64,000 bases of DNA from Candidatus Kapaibacterium sp. (GCA_937927515.1 CALBDO010000015.1:1-64000), one strand, 5' to 3'; numbered from the stretch's first letter, positions 25,687 through 35,721 are shown. The notes: a model not told the origin generated them from the letters alone. Translations and numbers: made by a program.

Positions 25687-28600
25687 TTACCTTTTAATTG
25701 GATAAGGAGGAACTTTTGGTATCTGTGGCTTAGTGTTTGTTTTCAGTTCTTCTATAATCACTTCAATTGCCTTGTCAAGTTGCTGGTCTATCCCTTGATA
25801 TTCAAGAGCAGGGTCGTTGTCAACCTCGATGTCTGGAGTCAAGCCCTCGCCCTCAAGAATCCAGCGTCCATCAGCGCCAAAATTGGCAAACTCTGGTTTC
25901 ATTAAGTAGCCGCCATCCAAGAATGGCAAAGAACCACGAATGCCAATTACACCGCCCCAAGTTCGCTTTCCAATTACTTTGCCAATCCCAAGAGTTTTAA
26001 ATTGATATGGAAACAAGTCCCCATCGGATGCAGAAAGCTCATTGACAAGACAGACCATTGGACCAGTCATAACTGCGTCTGGATTTGTAGTCACAATTTC
26101 TTGATTTCGCGCATTCTTTGCTACAACCAGAATCCTTCGCAATCTTTCAATTATCATTGGCGAGACATTCCCACCGCCATTGAATCGGTCGTCTATGATT
26201 AGTCCCTCTTTCCTCACCTGAGGATAAAAATATTTCACAAACTCATTCAAACCATTATCAATTCCCATATCTGGAATGTGAATGTAACCAATACGCCCAT
26301 TAGTTTTCTTTTCAACATAATTCCGATTGTATTCGACCCAATCGAGATATCTAAGACCAGCCTCGCTGGATAAGGTTTTGACTGTGTACTCCCGAGCTCC
26401 ATCCAATGATGGTTTTGAATTAACTTTTATTTTTATGTATTTTTCGGCTTTATTCACAAGTGCTTGGTAAGGAGTAGTTTCACGATTTAGGGGTACTCCA
26501 TCAATTTCTAAGATATAATCTCCAACTTTAACATTAATTCCGGGTTCGGTTAGAGGAGAACGAGTCTTTTCCTCCCAGTTTCGCCCTTTGAATATTTTAG
26601 CGATTTTATAAAAACCAGATTGCTTGTCGTACTCGAACTCTGCACCGAGCAAACCAATTGCTACAGGTTCGACTTTTGGCATATCACCTCCGCCGACGTA
26701 AGCATGCCCGACATTGAGCTCGCCTATCATCTCGCCAATAATGTATGTCAAATCGAAACGATGTTTACAATATGGCAACAACTCTTCATATTTCTGTTTC
26801 ATTGCCTTCCAATCAACGCCGTGGAGGTTTGGGTCGTAGACAAAATCTCGCATCTGACGCCAGCTTTCATCAAAGATTTGCTTCCATTCAGCTCTGGGGT
26901 CGACGAAAACGGTCATATCACTTAAATCTAATTTCCCCTTTTCAGTTGTTATTTTGTCGGTTAAATCAGTAATATAATAAGACTTGTCTTTTTTGAAAAT
27001 TATCTTCTTTCCATCGAAAGATATTTCGTACTGGTGAAAATCGCCAACTTCATATTCTTTTCGCTTTTCGAGGTCGTATGCATATAGTTTGGGTTGCTGA
27101 GATGATGAAGAGCGTACGTAATACAGTTTCTTTCCTACTGAACGAAGGTTACTATATTCTCCATTCGTTACAGGGAAGTCGAATATTCTTTCAACTATAC
27201 CGTCGAAATCAATATTTACAACAACTTTGCTATCGTCTCCTGCTTTTTCAGTTTTATCGGATTTCTTTGCTTTTGGTTTTACCTCGTCGGAGGATTTCGG
27301 CGAATCTTCTTTTTTATCTTTCACTTCATCATCGAACACAAAAGGCGATGGTATATCTTTTTGCAAAGTCAGACCAAAAATTTTACTCATGTCGCGATAT
27401 TGAAAGTTCCATTCGAATGCACCGACTGTTGCTTTGAAAGTTCTGTCGGAAGCAAAGAACAAATACTTTCCATCGGATGAAAATTCTGGTGCGTAACTTG
27501 CAAAAAATTCACTTGTAACCTGGTGTGTCTGACCACTTTCTAAGGAGTATATGTAAATAACTGGAAATTCACTCTCAAGATAATCGACAAAGGCAACCCA
27601 ACGACTATCGGGCGACCAGGTGAAATCGGTAATTTCCCAGACCCGAGATTTGCGAATTAGAGTGCTCTTTTTTGTCTCAATATCAATTATATAAAGTTGC
27701 ATGAGCTTATCCGTGCAAAGAATTTTTTTACTATCGGGAGACCATTTCAAAAAGTAACGATAAGTTTTAGCATCATTGGTTAACTGTGTTTCACCAGTAC
27801 CATCGGGCTTGCTTATGTAAACTTCGGTTTCGCCGCTTTTGTCACTAATGTATGCAATCCATTTCCCATCGGGGCTCCAAACGGGGGCTCTATCGTGAAT
27901 ATTTGGAGTTCTGGTAATATTTCTAATCAACCCTTTTTCGGCAGGCACAACGAAGACCTCGCCTCGGGCAGAGAACAATCCTTTGCTTCCATCGGGGGAG
28001 ATGTCGAATGAGTGAATTTGCTCTTGGACATTCTTGAATTTAGGTCTTATTTCTGGGAAATCTTCATTTATTTCAATTTTAACCCTTTGATAGCTATCTG
28101 TTCGCGGGTCGAGCAAGTAGATGTATCCACCGTTTTCAAAAGCAATATAATCTGTTCCAACAGAAGGGAATTTTACATCATACCTATCGAAATTGGTTAT
28201 TTTCTTTGTCTGCTTCGAATCCAGGTCGTAACAAAAAATATTCATTGTATGGTCTCGGTCCGAGAGGAAGTAGATTTTATTGCCATACCACATCGGGATG
28301 ATATCTTGAGCAGGATTATTGGTTATATTAATTGTTTTTTTTGTTTCAAAATCGTAAATCCAGATGTCGTCTGCTTGACCACCACGATATCTTTTCCAAG
28401 TACGAAATTCACGGAAGACACGATTGAAGGCTAACTTTTTGCCATCTGGTGAGAGCGAAGCAAAACCTGCACGAGGCAAAGGGAGTTCCTCGGGTAAGCC
28501 ACCATCGAGAGAAACATAGAACAGTTTTCCACTCCAAGAATGCCACCAATTTGAACGGGACCTATAAAGGATTTTCTTTCCATCGGGTGTCCAACCCATG

Positions 28601-28962
28601 ATTATCTTGTCTGGGCCCATTCTTTCTGGTACATTTGGTAAATCCACAGAATAAGTAAGACGCCGTGGCTCTCCACCTTCAGATGGAATAATATAGACAT
28701 CTCGATTGCCATCGTATTCAGCGGAAAATGCTATCATTTTACCATCTGGGGAAAACCTGGGAAACAGTTCTAAGCCTTTAGAAGACGTTAACCTACGAGC
28801 CACGCCACCATCTTTATCTACGATGAAAATATCACCAGCATAAACAAATGTAATTTTGTCCTTACTAGCATTTGGAAAACGCAGTAAGCGGGCTTCCTCG
28901 CTAAAAGTTAATCTCTGAGAAAAAATAATTAGGAAAAATAAGACAATTAGGTTCCGAAACAT
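25687..28962 (-). CDS. Exported tricorn-like S41 family protease
   Basis: 1091 residues. A signal peptide (1-21) is followed by two TolB/WD40-like beta-propellers, about 25-320 and 325-690, seen as repeated SPDGKKIAF-type blades. A Lys/Glu/Asp-rich, probably disordered linker at about 545-590 interrupts the second propeller. A helical bundle with a PDZ-like domain (GVNVKVGDYILEIDGVPL near 828) and the tail-specific protease core follow. His753 in the GHAYVGG segment and Ser979 in SASDGD match the tricorn catalytic His and Ser. It probably degrades peptides or misfolded proteins in the periplasm. It follows the LRR gene by 18 bases. Confidence 0.92.
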   Translation of the reverse strand: MFRNLIVLFFLIIFSQRLTFSEEARLLRFPNASKDKITFVYAGDIFIVDKDGGVARRLTSSKGLELFPRFSPDGKMIAFSAEYDGNRDVYIIPSEGGEPRRLTYSVDLPNVPERMGPDKIIMGWTPDGKKILYRSRSNWWHSWSGKLFYVSLDGGLPEELPLPRAGFASLSPDGKKLAFNRVFREFRTWKRYRGGQADDIWIYDFETKKTINITNNPAQDIIPMWYGNKIYFLSDRDHTMNIFCYDLDSKQTKKITNFDRYDVKFPSVGTDYIAFENGGYIYLLDPRTDSYQRVKIEINEDFPEIRPKFKNVQEQIHSFDISPDGSKGLFSARGEVFVVPAEKGLIRNITRTPNIHDRAPVWSPDGKWIAYISDKSGETEVYISKPDGTGETQLTNDAKTYRYFLKWSPDSKKILCTDKLMQLYIIDIETKKSTLIRKSRVWEITDFTWSPDSRWVAFVDYLESEFPVIYIYSLESGQTHQVTSEFFASYAPEFSSDGKYLFFASDRTFKATVGAFEWNFQYRDMSKIFGLTLQKDIPSPFVFDDEVKDKKEDSPKSSDEVKPKAKKSDKTEKAGDDSKVVVNIDFDGIVERIFDFPVTNGEYSNLRSVGKKLYYVRSSSSQQPKLYAYDLEKRKEYEVGDFHQYEISFDGKKIIFKKDKSYYITDLTDKITTEKGKLDLSDMTVFVDPRAEWKQIFDESWRQMRDFVYDPNLHGVDWKAMKQKYEELLPYCKHRFDLTYIIGEMIGELNVGHAYVGGGDMPKVEPVAIGLLGAEFEYDKQSGFYKIAKIFKGRNWEEKTRSPLTEPGINVKVGDYILEIDGVPLNRETTPYQALVNKAEKYIKIKVNSKPSLDGAREYTVKTLSSEAGLRYLDWVEYNRNYVEKKTNGRIGYIHIPDMGIDNGLNEFVKYFYPQVRKEGLIIDDRFNGGGNVSPMIIERLRRILVVAKNARNQEIVTTNPDAVMTGPMVCLVNELSASDGDLFPYQFKTLGIGKVIGKRTWGGVIGIRGSLPFLDGGYLMKPEFANFGADGRWILEGEGLTPDIEVDNDPALEYQGIDQQLDKAIEVIIEELKTNTKPQIPKVPPYPIKR

Positions 28963-28980
28963 ATGTACACCTTTAGAAAT

Positions 28981-30387
28981 TTAAAACATAATTGCAACAT
29001 TTGGCAGAAGTTTTTTTATTCGGTCGAGTTCGTCATCCGAAAATTTATTCTTTCGAAGTTGTAGTTGTTTAAGATTGACAAGTCGTCGAATATCATCTGG
29101 GATGGTAGTCAAAAGATTGTTATTAGCAGAGAGGTAGGCAAGATTGCCAAGAGAGAAAATCTCCTTTGGTAACTGCTCAAACTGATTGAAATTTAAGTTT
29201 AGAAATGTTAGATTCTTAAGATTACTGAAATCGCCTGGCAGCGATTTGAGTTGATTGTTCGACAAATCAAGCTGTTTTAAATTAACTAGATTACACAAAT
29301 CTTTTGGTAAATCTTTGAGTTCGCAAGCAGAAAGTTTCAGATTCTCCAAATTTTCTAAATTGTCAATTCCTTTTAAAACAATGTTTTTGTTGTTACTAAT
29401 GTTCAAGACCCTTAAATTTTTTATGTGGTAGATTTCCACTGGAAACCTATCGGTTTGATTACTCGATAGAGATAGGTTTGCAAGGGCTTTAAAACCATCT
29501 GGATTAGTAGGAAACGAAGAAAGGAAGTTATTACTCAAGTCTAAATTCACAAGAGCTTTTAAATTCGACATTTGCGGGTGTATAAATGAAATTCTATTAT
29601 TGTTTGCCTTGAGAAAATTTAAAAATTCAAGGCTTACAATTTCTTTGCCGATTGTGTCAATTAAGTTATTTGATATAAAAAGCCGACGTAGTGAAGTAAA
29701 ATTGACTAAGCTTGGACCGAGCTTAGTTATTTTGTTATTGGACAAGTTCAAAGTATGAAGTTTAGGTATATTCTGCAATTCTGGAAAGCTTTCTAAGAGA
29801 TTATTGCTTAAATCCAAGTTTTCAATTTCTGGAAGATTGATATTTTTAAATTTTGTTAACTTATTTTTCGACAAATCTAAATTCTTAAGCTTCGCCAATG
29901 TAATTGGCTTGCTTGGAAAGTTTGAAATCTCATTAGAAGACAAATCCAAATTTTCAAGATTAGGAAGGTCCTTGAGTATTTCTGGGAAAGCATTGATTTG
30001 ATTTTTTGAAAGTTTAAGAACCTTTAAATTTTGCAACAATGCCAACTCCTTTGGCAAATTAGAAATCTGATTGTTCGATAAATCTAATATTTCAAGGTTT
30101 TGAAATTTAGCAATGTCGGTAGGTATATCTTTCAAACCCTTGCCAACAAGTACTAAGTTCTTCAATTCACTTGCCTGCTGTAGAGCTTCTTCAAAGGATT
30201 CAAAGCTTTTGTGTTGTATTGGAGGCAAATGACGCCTATGTACCGTGTCTTTTTGATTTGAATTGGAAACTTGACAAAAAGCAGGAAATACCGAGGAAAC
30301 CACACCCAAAGTAAAAATTGACAAAATCAACCGAACAACCATAAGCCAAAACCTATCAATTAACAATCGAAATAAACGATAACTCAT
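28981..30387 (-). CDS. Exported leucine-rich repeat protein
   Basis: 468 residues. The N-terminus has a hydrophobic signal segment that may end near PAFC, leaving Gln39 as the first mature residue; the Met16 start (MVVRLILS) would give a more normal signal peptide. From about residue 70 to 460 there are roughly 17 leucine-rich repeats of about 23 residues each, with the consensus LxxLxLSxNxIxxFP. No catalytic domain, membrane anchor or T9SS tail follows; the protein ends on the last repeat. LRR proteins of this kind mediate protein binding. It is upstream of the tricorn-like protease and probably shares its transcript. Confidence 0.9.
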   Translation of the reverse strand: MSYRLFRLLIDRFWLMVVRLILSIFTLGVVSSVFPAFCQVSNSNQKDTVHRRHLPPIQHKSFESFEEALQQASELKNLVLVGKGLKDIPTDIAKFQNLEILDLSNNQISNLPKELALLQNLKVLKLSKNQINAFPEILKDLPNLENLDLSSNEISNFPSKPITLAKLKNLDLSKNKLTKFKNINLPEIENLDLSNNLLESFPELQNIPKLHTLNLSNNKITKLGPSLVNFTSLRRLFISNNLIDTIGKEIVSLEFLNFLKANNNRISFIHPQMSNLKALVNLDLSNNFLSSFPTNPDGFKALANLSLSSNQTDRFPVEIYHIKNLRVLNISNNKNIVLKGIDNLENLENLKLSACELKDLPKDLCNLVNLKQLDLSNNQLKSLPGDFSNLKNLTFLNLNFNQFEQLPKEIFSLGNLAYLSANNNLLTTIPDDIRRLVNLKQLQLRKNKFSDDELDRIKKLLPNVAIMF

Positions 30388-30579
30388 TTAAATTATTTAC
30401 TTGTCTTTTGTTTATATTTCCAATAAAACATTGAAAGCCCATGGAGACAACTAATAATCGCTCATAAGTGTAATCTTACGTCGTAGTAACTTTATAAAAA
30501 AATTAAAAAGATTCTAACAAATCGAAAACATTTTGAAAATTGCAATTCTTTTAATAATTTTCTTTTTTTTGTGTAGGAA

Positions 30580-31377
30580 ATGAGAGCACTTATTTTGATT
30601 TTAGGCTTGTTTTTATTATTTACACTCTATCTTTCTGCCCAATTCATAACCAATTCAACTGTTCAACTCATATTGAAAGGTAAAGTTACTGATGAATACA
30701 GTGGAAAGCCTGTGGGAGCAACAATTGAGTTTCGAACTAATACTGGAAAGAAATTTAAAATCAAATCCGACAGCCTTTCTGGGGAATATCAACAAGTGTT
30801 TCAAAGCGGCGAAAAATTAGAAGTTATAATCTATGGTTGGGATTTAATTCGGCAAAACTTCGTTGTTAATCTGCCAGATACAAACAAGTATGCAGAAATC
30901 GAGCAAAACTTCATTGTAAAGCAACTAAGAGAGGGCTTGATTGCATACAGATTCGATTGTTTTGGCACCGAAAGTTCTGAATTGTCTGAAAGCTGTAAAG
31001 AGAACTTGCTTTCTCTTGATGAAGTTCTGCGTTTCAACAGAAATGTTAAATTTGAAATACAAGTAACAACATATGATACTTACATTAAAACTGAAAAAGT
31101 CAGAAAAGTTGAGAAAGTTGTTGCTGAACGCAAGAAGAAAAAGAAAATAATCGAAGAAGAGAAATACATAGAAGAACCTCCAATTGAAAAAATCAAGCAG
31201 CTTGCTGAAAATCGTTATCAAAAAATATTAAAGGTGGTAGAAGAAATTCCACGAGGTAAAGGCAGACTTTCAGTTGTACCAATATTTACCAGTGGAGAGT
31301 TAACACCAAACAATATACCAATTCCATACGATATCTTCGTTGTAGTCAAAGAGTTGAAAAATATCTTGGAAAAATAA
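30580..31377 (+). CDS. Exported protein with carboxypeptidase-regulatory-like and degenerate OmpA-like domains
   Basis: 265 residues. The signal peptide covers residues 1-20 and Gln21 is the predicted mature end. Residues about 28-115 form a transthyretin-like domain of the carboxypeptidase-regulatory type (LKGKVTDEYSGKPVGATIEF). Residues about 140-260 resemble an OmpA C-terminal domain in order of elements: a helix with LLSLDEVLRFNRNVKFEIQV, then ENRYQKILKVVEEI, then GKGRLSVVP. The peptidoglycan-binding loop is replaced by a Lys/Glu-rich insert at about 175-210, so binding is doubtful. It may be an envelope adaptor. A methyltransferase gene follows 17 bases later. Confidence 0.6.
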   Translation: MRALILILGLFLLFTLYLSAQFITNSTVQLILKGKVTDEYSGKPVGATIEFRTNTGKKFKIKSDSLSGEYQQVFQSGEKLEVIIYGWDLIRQNFVVNLPDTNKYAEIEQNFIVKQLREGLIAYRFDCFGTESSELSESCKENLLSLDEVLRFNRNVKFEIQVTTYDTYIKTEKVRKVEKVVAERKKKKKIIEEEKYIEEPPIEKIKQLAENRYQKILKVVEEIPRGKGRLSVVPIFTSGELTPNNIPIPYDIFVVVKELKNILEK

Positions 31378-31394
31378 GAAGAAGATTAAATATA

Positions 31395-32402
31395 ATGAAA
31401 AAAGAAACAACACCAATTAGTTTCGACCCAATTGCGGAGAGTTTTTTTCGATTAGGTTTAAATTTCGAACAAAGTTTAGCTTTTTTAACTGCGATGGAAA
31501 TGGATATTTTTACCGCAATTGGCGATGATTTCAAAACTGCCGAAGAGATTGCAGAACATCTTCAATGCTCGGCAACCGCTACTTCTCGTTTATTGAACGC
31601 TTTAACTGCTATGAACTTAATCAACAAAAATGGTCCAAAGTATTCGAACACAAAAAATGGGAAAGAGTATTTAGTGCGTGGTGGTGCTAATTACATTGGA
31701 GATTTGAGGGCATTTAAATTTATTTTACATAGGTGGTTAACTCTGAAGGACACCATAAGAAATGGCAAGCCGAGTCCCCCAGTAAAACTCTCGGAGCTTT
31801 CGAATGATGTTATAGAAGGGCTGTTGAGCCTTATGAATTGGATTGCTAATCGGCAGGCACCAGAATTTGTGCGATTTTTGGATATCTCCTCGGTGACCAA
31901 AGCAATTGATTTTGGCTGTGGTTCTGGTTCTTTTGGTCTGGAATTGCTAAAAATCAATATAAATATTGAACTTGTTCTTTTGGATTATCCAGAAATAATT
32001 CCATTTACAGAAAGATACCTCGAAAGAAAGGGATTTTCTGGGCTTGCAAAAGTGCTCTCTGGTGATTTAATCGAAGCAGATATCGGCAAAGGATACGACT
32101 TAGCTATTGTTTCCAATGTCCTTCGCTTCTTCTCTTTCAAAGAAAATATGAAAATTCTAAACAAAATTTTTAATGCCCTGAAAAGACATGGTAGGATTGT
32201 CCTCCAAGAAACATTGATAGAACCGGACAGAATCAACCCATTTTTTGCCTCCTTTGAATCATTAAGAATGCTTTTACTTACACCAAATGGCGATTTACTA
32301 ACCGAAACTGAAATCCTATTTTTGCTAAAAGAAGCTTGGTTTTCAAATATAAAGATTCACAAAACAAGTTACGGCTCTACAATTTTTATTGGTGAAAAAT
32401 AA
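31395..32402 (+). CDS. SAM-dependent methyltransferase with dimerisation domain
   Basis: 335 residues in the O-methyltransferase family of the hydroxyneurosporene, acetylserotonin and BchU type. Residues about 20-95 form the winged-helix dimerisation domain (AMEMDIFTAIGDDFKTAEEIAEHL). The catalytic Rossmann part has motif I AIDFGCGSGSFGLELL near residue 174 and the acidic LLDYPEI near residue 195 that binds the SAM ribose. The substrate is not evident: these enzymes methylate diverse small molecules, including pigments and quinones. The next gene starts 3 bases after its stop. Confidence 0.88.
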   Translation: MKKETTPISFDPIAESFFRLGLNFEQSLAFLTAMEMDIFTAIGDDFKTAEEIAEHLQCSATATSRLLNALTAMNLINKNGPKYSNTKNGKEYLVRGGANYIGDLRAFKFILHRWLTLKDTIRNGKPSPPVKLSELSNDVIEGLLSLMNWIANRQAPEFVRFLDISSVTKAIDFGCGSGSFGLELLKININIELVLLDYPEIIPFTERYLERKGFSGLAKVLSGDLIEADIGKGYDLAIVSNVLRFFSFKENMKILNKIFNALKRHGRIVLQETLIEPDRINPFFASFESLRMLLLTPNGDLLTETEILFLLKEAWFSNIKIHKTSYGSTIFIGEK

Positions 32403-32405
32403 TTT

Positions 32406-33239
32406 ATGGTATACACTTTAATCATCGCTCTGCTCCTACTTTCTAATTGTACTAATAGCCAAAAAGAATATAAAATCCACGAAGAAAAGGCCCTGAGAAT
32501 ATCTGATACATTAAAAGAAGCTGAAGAAGAACCAACAAAAATTCCCGTTTACAAACTTAAAGTGTCGCGGATAATCCCGCACGACACTTTGGCATTCACA
32601 CAAGGTTTGTTTTTTTATGATGGTTTCTTGTACGAAAGCACCGGGCAATATGGGAAGTCATCTTTACGAAAAATCAGCCCAATAAACGGAGCCATTCTAA
32701 AAAAAATAGACTTGGAACCATATCTTTTTGCAGAAGGAATTGCAGTCCATAAAAACAAAATTTATATGTTGACATGGCAAAATAATATTTGTCTGATTTT
32801 CGATGTTCAAACTTTTAAGAAAATCGACGAGAAGCCTTTTATAGGTGAGGGTTGGGGAATTACCAATTTCGACGAAAACACCCTTGTTCAGAGCGATGGC
32901 ACAAATATGCTGAAAATTGTCGACCCAGACAATCTACAAATCAAAAGAATACTTCAGGTTTTTGCAGACAATATCCCAGTCTCGAACATAAATGAATTGG
33001 AAAGCATCTCCAATGATATTTGGGCAAACATTTGGATGACAGACTCAATTGCAGTAATTGACAAAAATTCCGGCAAGGTGCGATTCTATGTCGACGCTTC
33101 TGAACTTAGGAACTATATTCCTCCTACCTACAACATTGATGTATTAAATGGTATAGCTTACCACCCAAAAAGTAAAACAATTTACTTGACAGGCAAGTTT
33201 TGGCCTTTTATCTTTGAAGTACAAGTTGCATACAAGTGA
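32406..33239 (+). CDS. Lipoprotein glutaminyl-peptide cyclotransferase
   Basis: 277 residues of the plant/bacterial beta-propeller glutaminyl cyclase family, which convert N-terminal Gln to pyroglutamate. A short signal with a lipobox (LLLSNC, Cys15) predicts lipid anchoring in the envelope. Conserved propeller elements are HDTLAFTQGLFFYDGFLYESTGQYGKSSLRK near residues 59-89, the GEGWGITNF segment near residue 155, the conserved NELESISNDIWAN near residue 197 and LNGIAYHPKSKTIYLTGK near residue 250. In Bacteroidota the enzyme acts on proteins freed by signal peptidase that begin with Gln; several such proteins are encoded in this window. Confidence 0.92.
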   Translation: MVYTLIIALLLLSNCTNSQKEYKIHEEKALRISDTLKEAEEEPTKIPVYKLKVSRIIPHDTLAFTQGLFFYDGFLYESTGQYGKSSLRKISPINGAILKKIDLEPYLFAEGIAVHKNKIYMLTWQNNICLIFDVQTFKKIDEKPFIGEGWGITNFDENTLVQSDGTNMLKIVDPDNLQIKRILQVFADNIPVSNINELESISNDIWANIWMTDSIAVIDKNSGKVRFYVDASELRNYIPPTYNIDVLNGIAYHPKSKTIYLTGKFWPFIFEVQVAYK

Positions 33240-33406
33240 TTTTACATTTCGTACTAAACCATCTACATTGAAATTATCTCGATAAAACACCCACTCCGAG
33301 CATCAAATTGTTTTGCTGACTTTTCACTGTAAATAGTTTATTTGATATTTTGTTAAACGAGTGAAAAAAGTTAAATTTAAAGTTTAAAATTTTCTAAAAA
33401 ATCAAA

Positions 33407-34174
33407 TTGAGTAGTATAATACTGGAGGGAAGGAATATTTGTAAAAAGTTTGGAGATATTGAAGTATTAAAGAATATCTCTTTTGAAATCCAAAATGGTG
33501 AACTTATCTCAATCATAGGCCGCTCTGGCTGTGGCAAAACAACTCTCCTTAGATGTATTAATTGTCTCGAAATTATCGACAGCGGTTATCTGCGTGTCGG
33601 AGAAATTGTAATGGAAAGAAATATAAATGGCAATAACAAGAACGATGAATTAAAGGAAAAAGCTCAAAAGATACGTCGTAAAGTTGGATTGCTTTTCCAA
33701 TCACTCAATCTATTTCCTCATTTAACAGTATTAGAGAATATTATTTTGGCACCAATAAAAGTTAAAAAGGAATCGAGGGATGTGGCTGTTGGAAAAGCAT
33801 TGGAATTGCTAGAAAAAGTTGGTCTAAAAGGTCTGGAAAATCGCTATCCTTTTCAATTGTCTGGAGGCCAATCTCAAAGAGTTGCTATAGCCCGCTCGCT
33901 TGCCATGAACCCCGAGATAATGCTCTACGATGAACCAACTTCTGCACTCGACCCAGAATTAATTGGGGAAGTATTAAAAGTAATGATTGATTTACACAAA
34001 GAAGGGATGACACAGGTCGTTGTTACCCATGCAATGAATTTTGCTAAATCAGCATCGGACAAAGTAATTTATATGGAGGATGGGGAAATTATAGAATTTG
34101 GAACACCCGAGAAAATATTTAATAATCCAAACGACCCAAGAACTGAAGCCTATGTAAGGCTTTTCAAGGAGTAA
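33407..34174 (+). CDS. Amino-acid ABC transporter ATP-binding protein
   Basis: 255 residues of the GlnQ/HisP type. Walker A is GRSGCGKTT at residues 38-46, the Q-loop is [11 protein letters not shown], the signature [14 protein letters not shown] is near residue 147 and Walker B is [15 protein letters not shown]. The best start is the TTG at 33407: no in-frame ATG lies upstream before a stop and the first one downstream is too late. No clear ribosome site precedes it. The fused binding protein-permease gene begins 5 bases after the stop, giving a complete importer in two genes. Confidence 0.93.
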   Translation: MSSIILEGRNICKKFGDIEVLKNISFEIQNGELISIIGRSGCGKTTLLRCINCLEIIDSGYLRVGEIVMERNINGNNKNDELKEKAQKIRRKVGLLFQSLNLFPHLTVLENIILAPIKVKKESRDVAVGKALELLEKVGLKGLENRYPFQLSGGQSQRVAIARSLAMNPEIMLYDEPTSALDPELIGEVLKVMIDLHKEGMTQVVVTHAMNFAKSASDKVIYMEDGEIIEFGTPEKIFNNPNDPRTEAYVRLFKE

Positions 34175-34179
34175 ATGCG

Positions 34180-35706
34180 ATGAAGATAAAATTTATTTTT
34201 TTAGTTGCATTCATACTTTTGCCGCAATTCTTTTTAATCTCTGGGGAACAAAAGGTTTTGCGATGGGCTGCCGATGCCGAAAGTAATGCACCTTATATTT
34301 TTCAAGACCCCAAAATACCAAGTAATATTATTGGCTTTGAGGTAGACATAGTATATGCCATTTCCGAGATACTCAACATGCAAACCCTGTTTGTACAAAA
34401 CCAATGGGATGGTTTAATTCCCGGTTTGTACCGAGGGGACTACGACATTGCTATAAATGGGCTTGAAATCACCGAGGACCGTAAAAAAGAAGTAAGTTTC
34501 ACAAAACCATACTATATTACCCACGAACAACTTGTCGTTCTCAAAGGCGTAGAGAATATCAATAGTCTATCAGATGTCGTTGGTAAGAAAGTTGGGGCTT
34601 TAAAAAATTCGCTTGCAGAAAGGATTTTAAGAGCCAAAGGCGGGATTGAAGTATTGACATACGAAGGTGAAGTTAATGCTTTTGTGGATATGAAGAATGG
34701 TCGGCTCGACGCTGTACTTGTGGATGCTCCTATTGCAATATATTACACAGCAGTCAATCCCGAATACGTAATGGTTGGACAACCTATCGGGGAAATATCT
34801 TATGGGATAGCATTGAGAAAAGAAGATACATTGCTTCTTAATAAACTTAATTATGCACTTGAAACTTTACAAAAAAGCGGGAAACTTCGAGAAATTTTGG
34901 AAGAATGGAACTTATGGAACTTTATGATGGAGACTTATCTTGATGACTTTTCCCCAAGCAATGTACCTCCTAAAAAGTATCAATATTTTATCGAATCAGT
35001 AAGTAAAAAAAGCGAGTTAATTGAACGCATTGATTTGTACATAAAGTTTATGCCAGTTTTTTTCAAAGCTGCTCTCATCACCCTGGGCTTGTCTTTAGTC
35101 GCAATGCTTGTCGCTATAGTTGCTGGACTACTTATTGCATTAGCTAGAATCTACGGTGGAAAGGTACTTTCTTTTTTGGCAGTTTTGTATATCGAGATAA
35201 TCCGCGGTACACCGCTTTTGATACAACTATATATTATATTTTATGCCTTACCATCTGTAGGAGTAAAATTATCACCTTTCTTGGCTGCTGTTCTTGGATT
35301 AGGACTTAACTATGCTGCTTACGAGGCAGAAGTTTATCGTTCTGGTTTTTTTGCAATCCCACGTGGGCAGATGGAAGCAGCAATTTCTTTGGGAATGACA
35401 AAATTTCAAGCAATTTGGTATGTCATTTTACCACAAGCAATTAGAATTGTAATTCCACCAGTTACAAATGATTTTATTTCATTGCTAAAAGACTCTTCTC
35501 TTGTTTCGGTGATAACAATGATTGAACTTACAAAAGTGTATAATCAAATTGCCTCGACATATTATGATTACCTTGGCACTGGCATTATAACGGCAGTTTT
35601 GTACTTGCTACTCGGTCTACCTTTTATTAGAATTGCAAGATATTTCGAACATCGTCTTGCAGTAGAAAGGAAATCTACTCAAGATTATTTGGGAAAAGTA
35701 GTTTAA
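34180..35706 (+). CDS. Fused amino-acid-binding protein and ABC permease
   Basis: 508 residues joining two usually separate parts. Residues 1-22 form a signal peptide; 25-250 form a periplasmic amino-acid-binding domain (WAADAESNAPYIF, GFEVDIVYAI, NQWDGLIPGL, VGKKVGALKNSLAERIL). A linker runs to about 285. The permease (about 290-500) has several membrane helices, EIIRGTPLLIQLYIIFY near residue 343 and the EAA loop PRGQMEAAISLGMTKFQAIWYVILPQA near residue 393 that contacts the ATPase. Fusion keeps a binding domain tethered to each permease subunit. With the upstream ATPase it should import polar amino acids; the specific one is unknown. Confidence 0.93.
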   Translation: MKIKFIFLVAFILLPQFFLISGEQKVLRWAADAESNAPYIFQDPKIPSNIIGFEVDIVYAISEILNMQTLFVQNQWDGLIPGLYRGDYDIAINGLEITEDRKKEVSFTKPYYITHEQLVVLKGVENINSLSDVVGKKVGALKNSLAERILRAKGGIEVLTYEGEVNAFVDMKNGRLDAVLVDAPIAIYYTAVNPEYVMVGQPIGEISYGIALRKEDTLLLNKLNYALETLQKSGKLREILEEWNLWNFMMETYLDDFSPSNVPPKKYQYFIESVSKKSELIERIDLYIKFMPVFFKAALITLGLSLVAMLVAIVAGLLIALARIYGGKVLSFLAVLYIEIIRGTPLLIQLYIIFYALPSVGVKLSPFLAAVLGLGLNYAAYEAEVYRSGFFAIPRGQMEAAISLGMTKFQAIWYVILPQAIRIVIPPVTNDFISLLKDSSLVSVITMIELTKVYNQIASTYYDYLGTGIITAVLYLLLGLPFIRIARYFEHRLAVERKSTQDYLGKVV

Positions 35707-35721
35707 TAAACTTTGTTTTTG

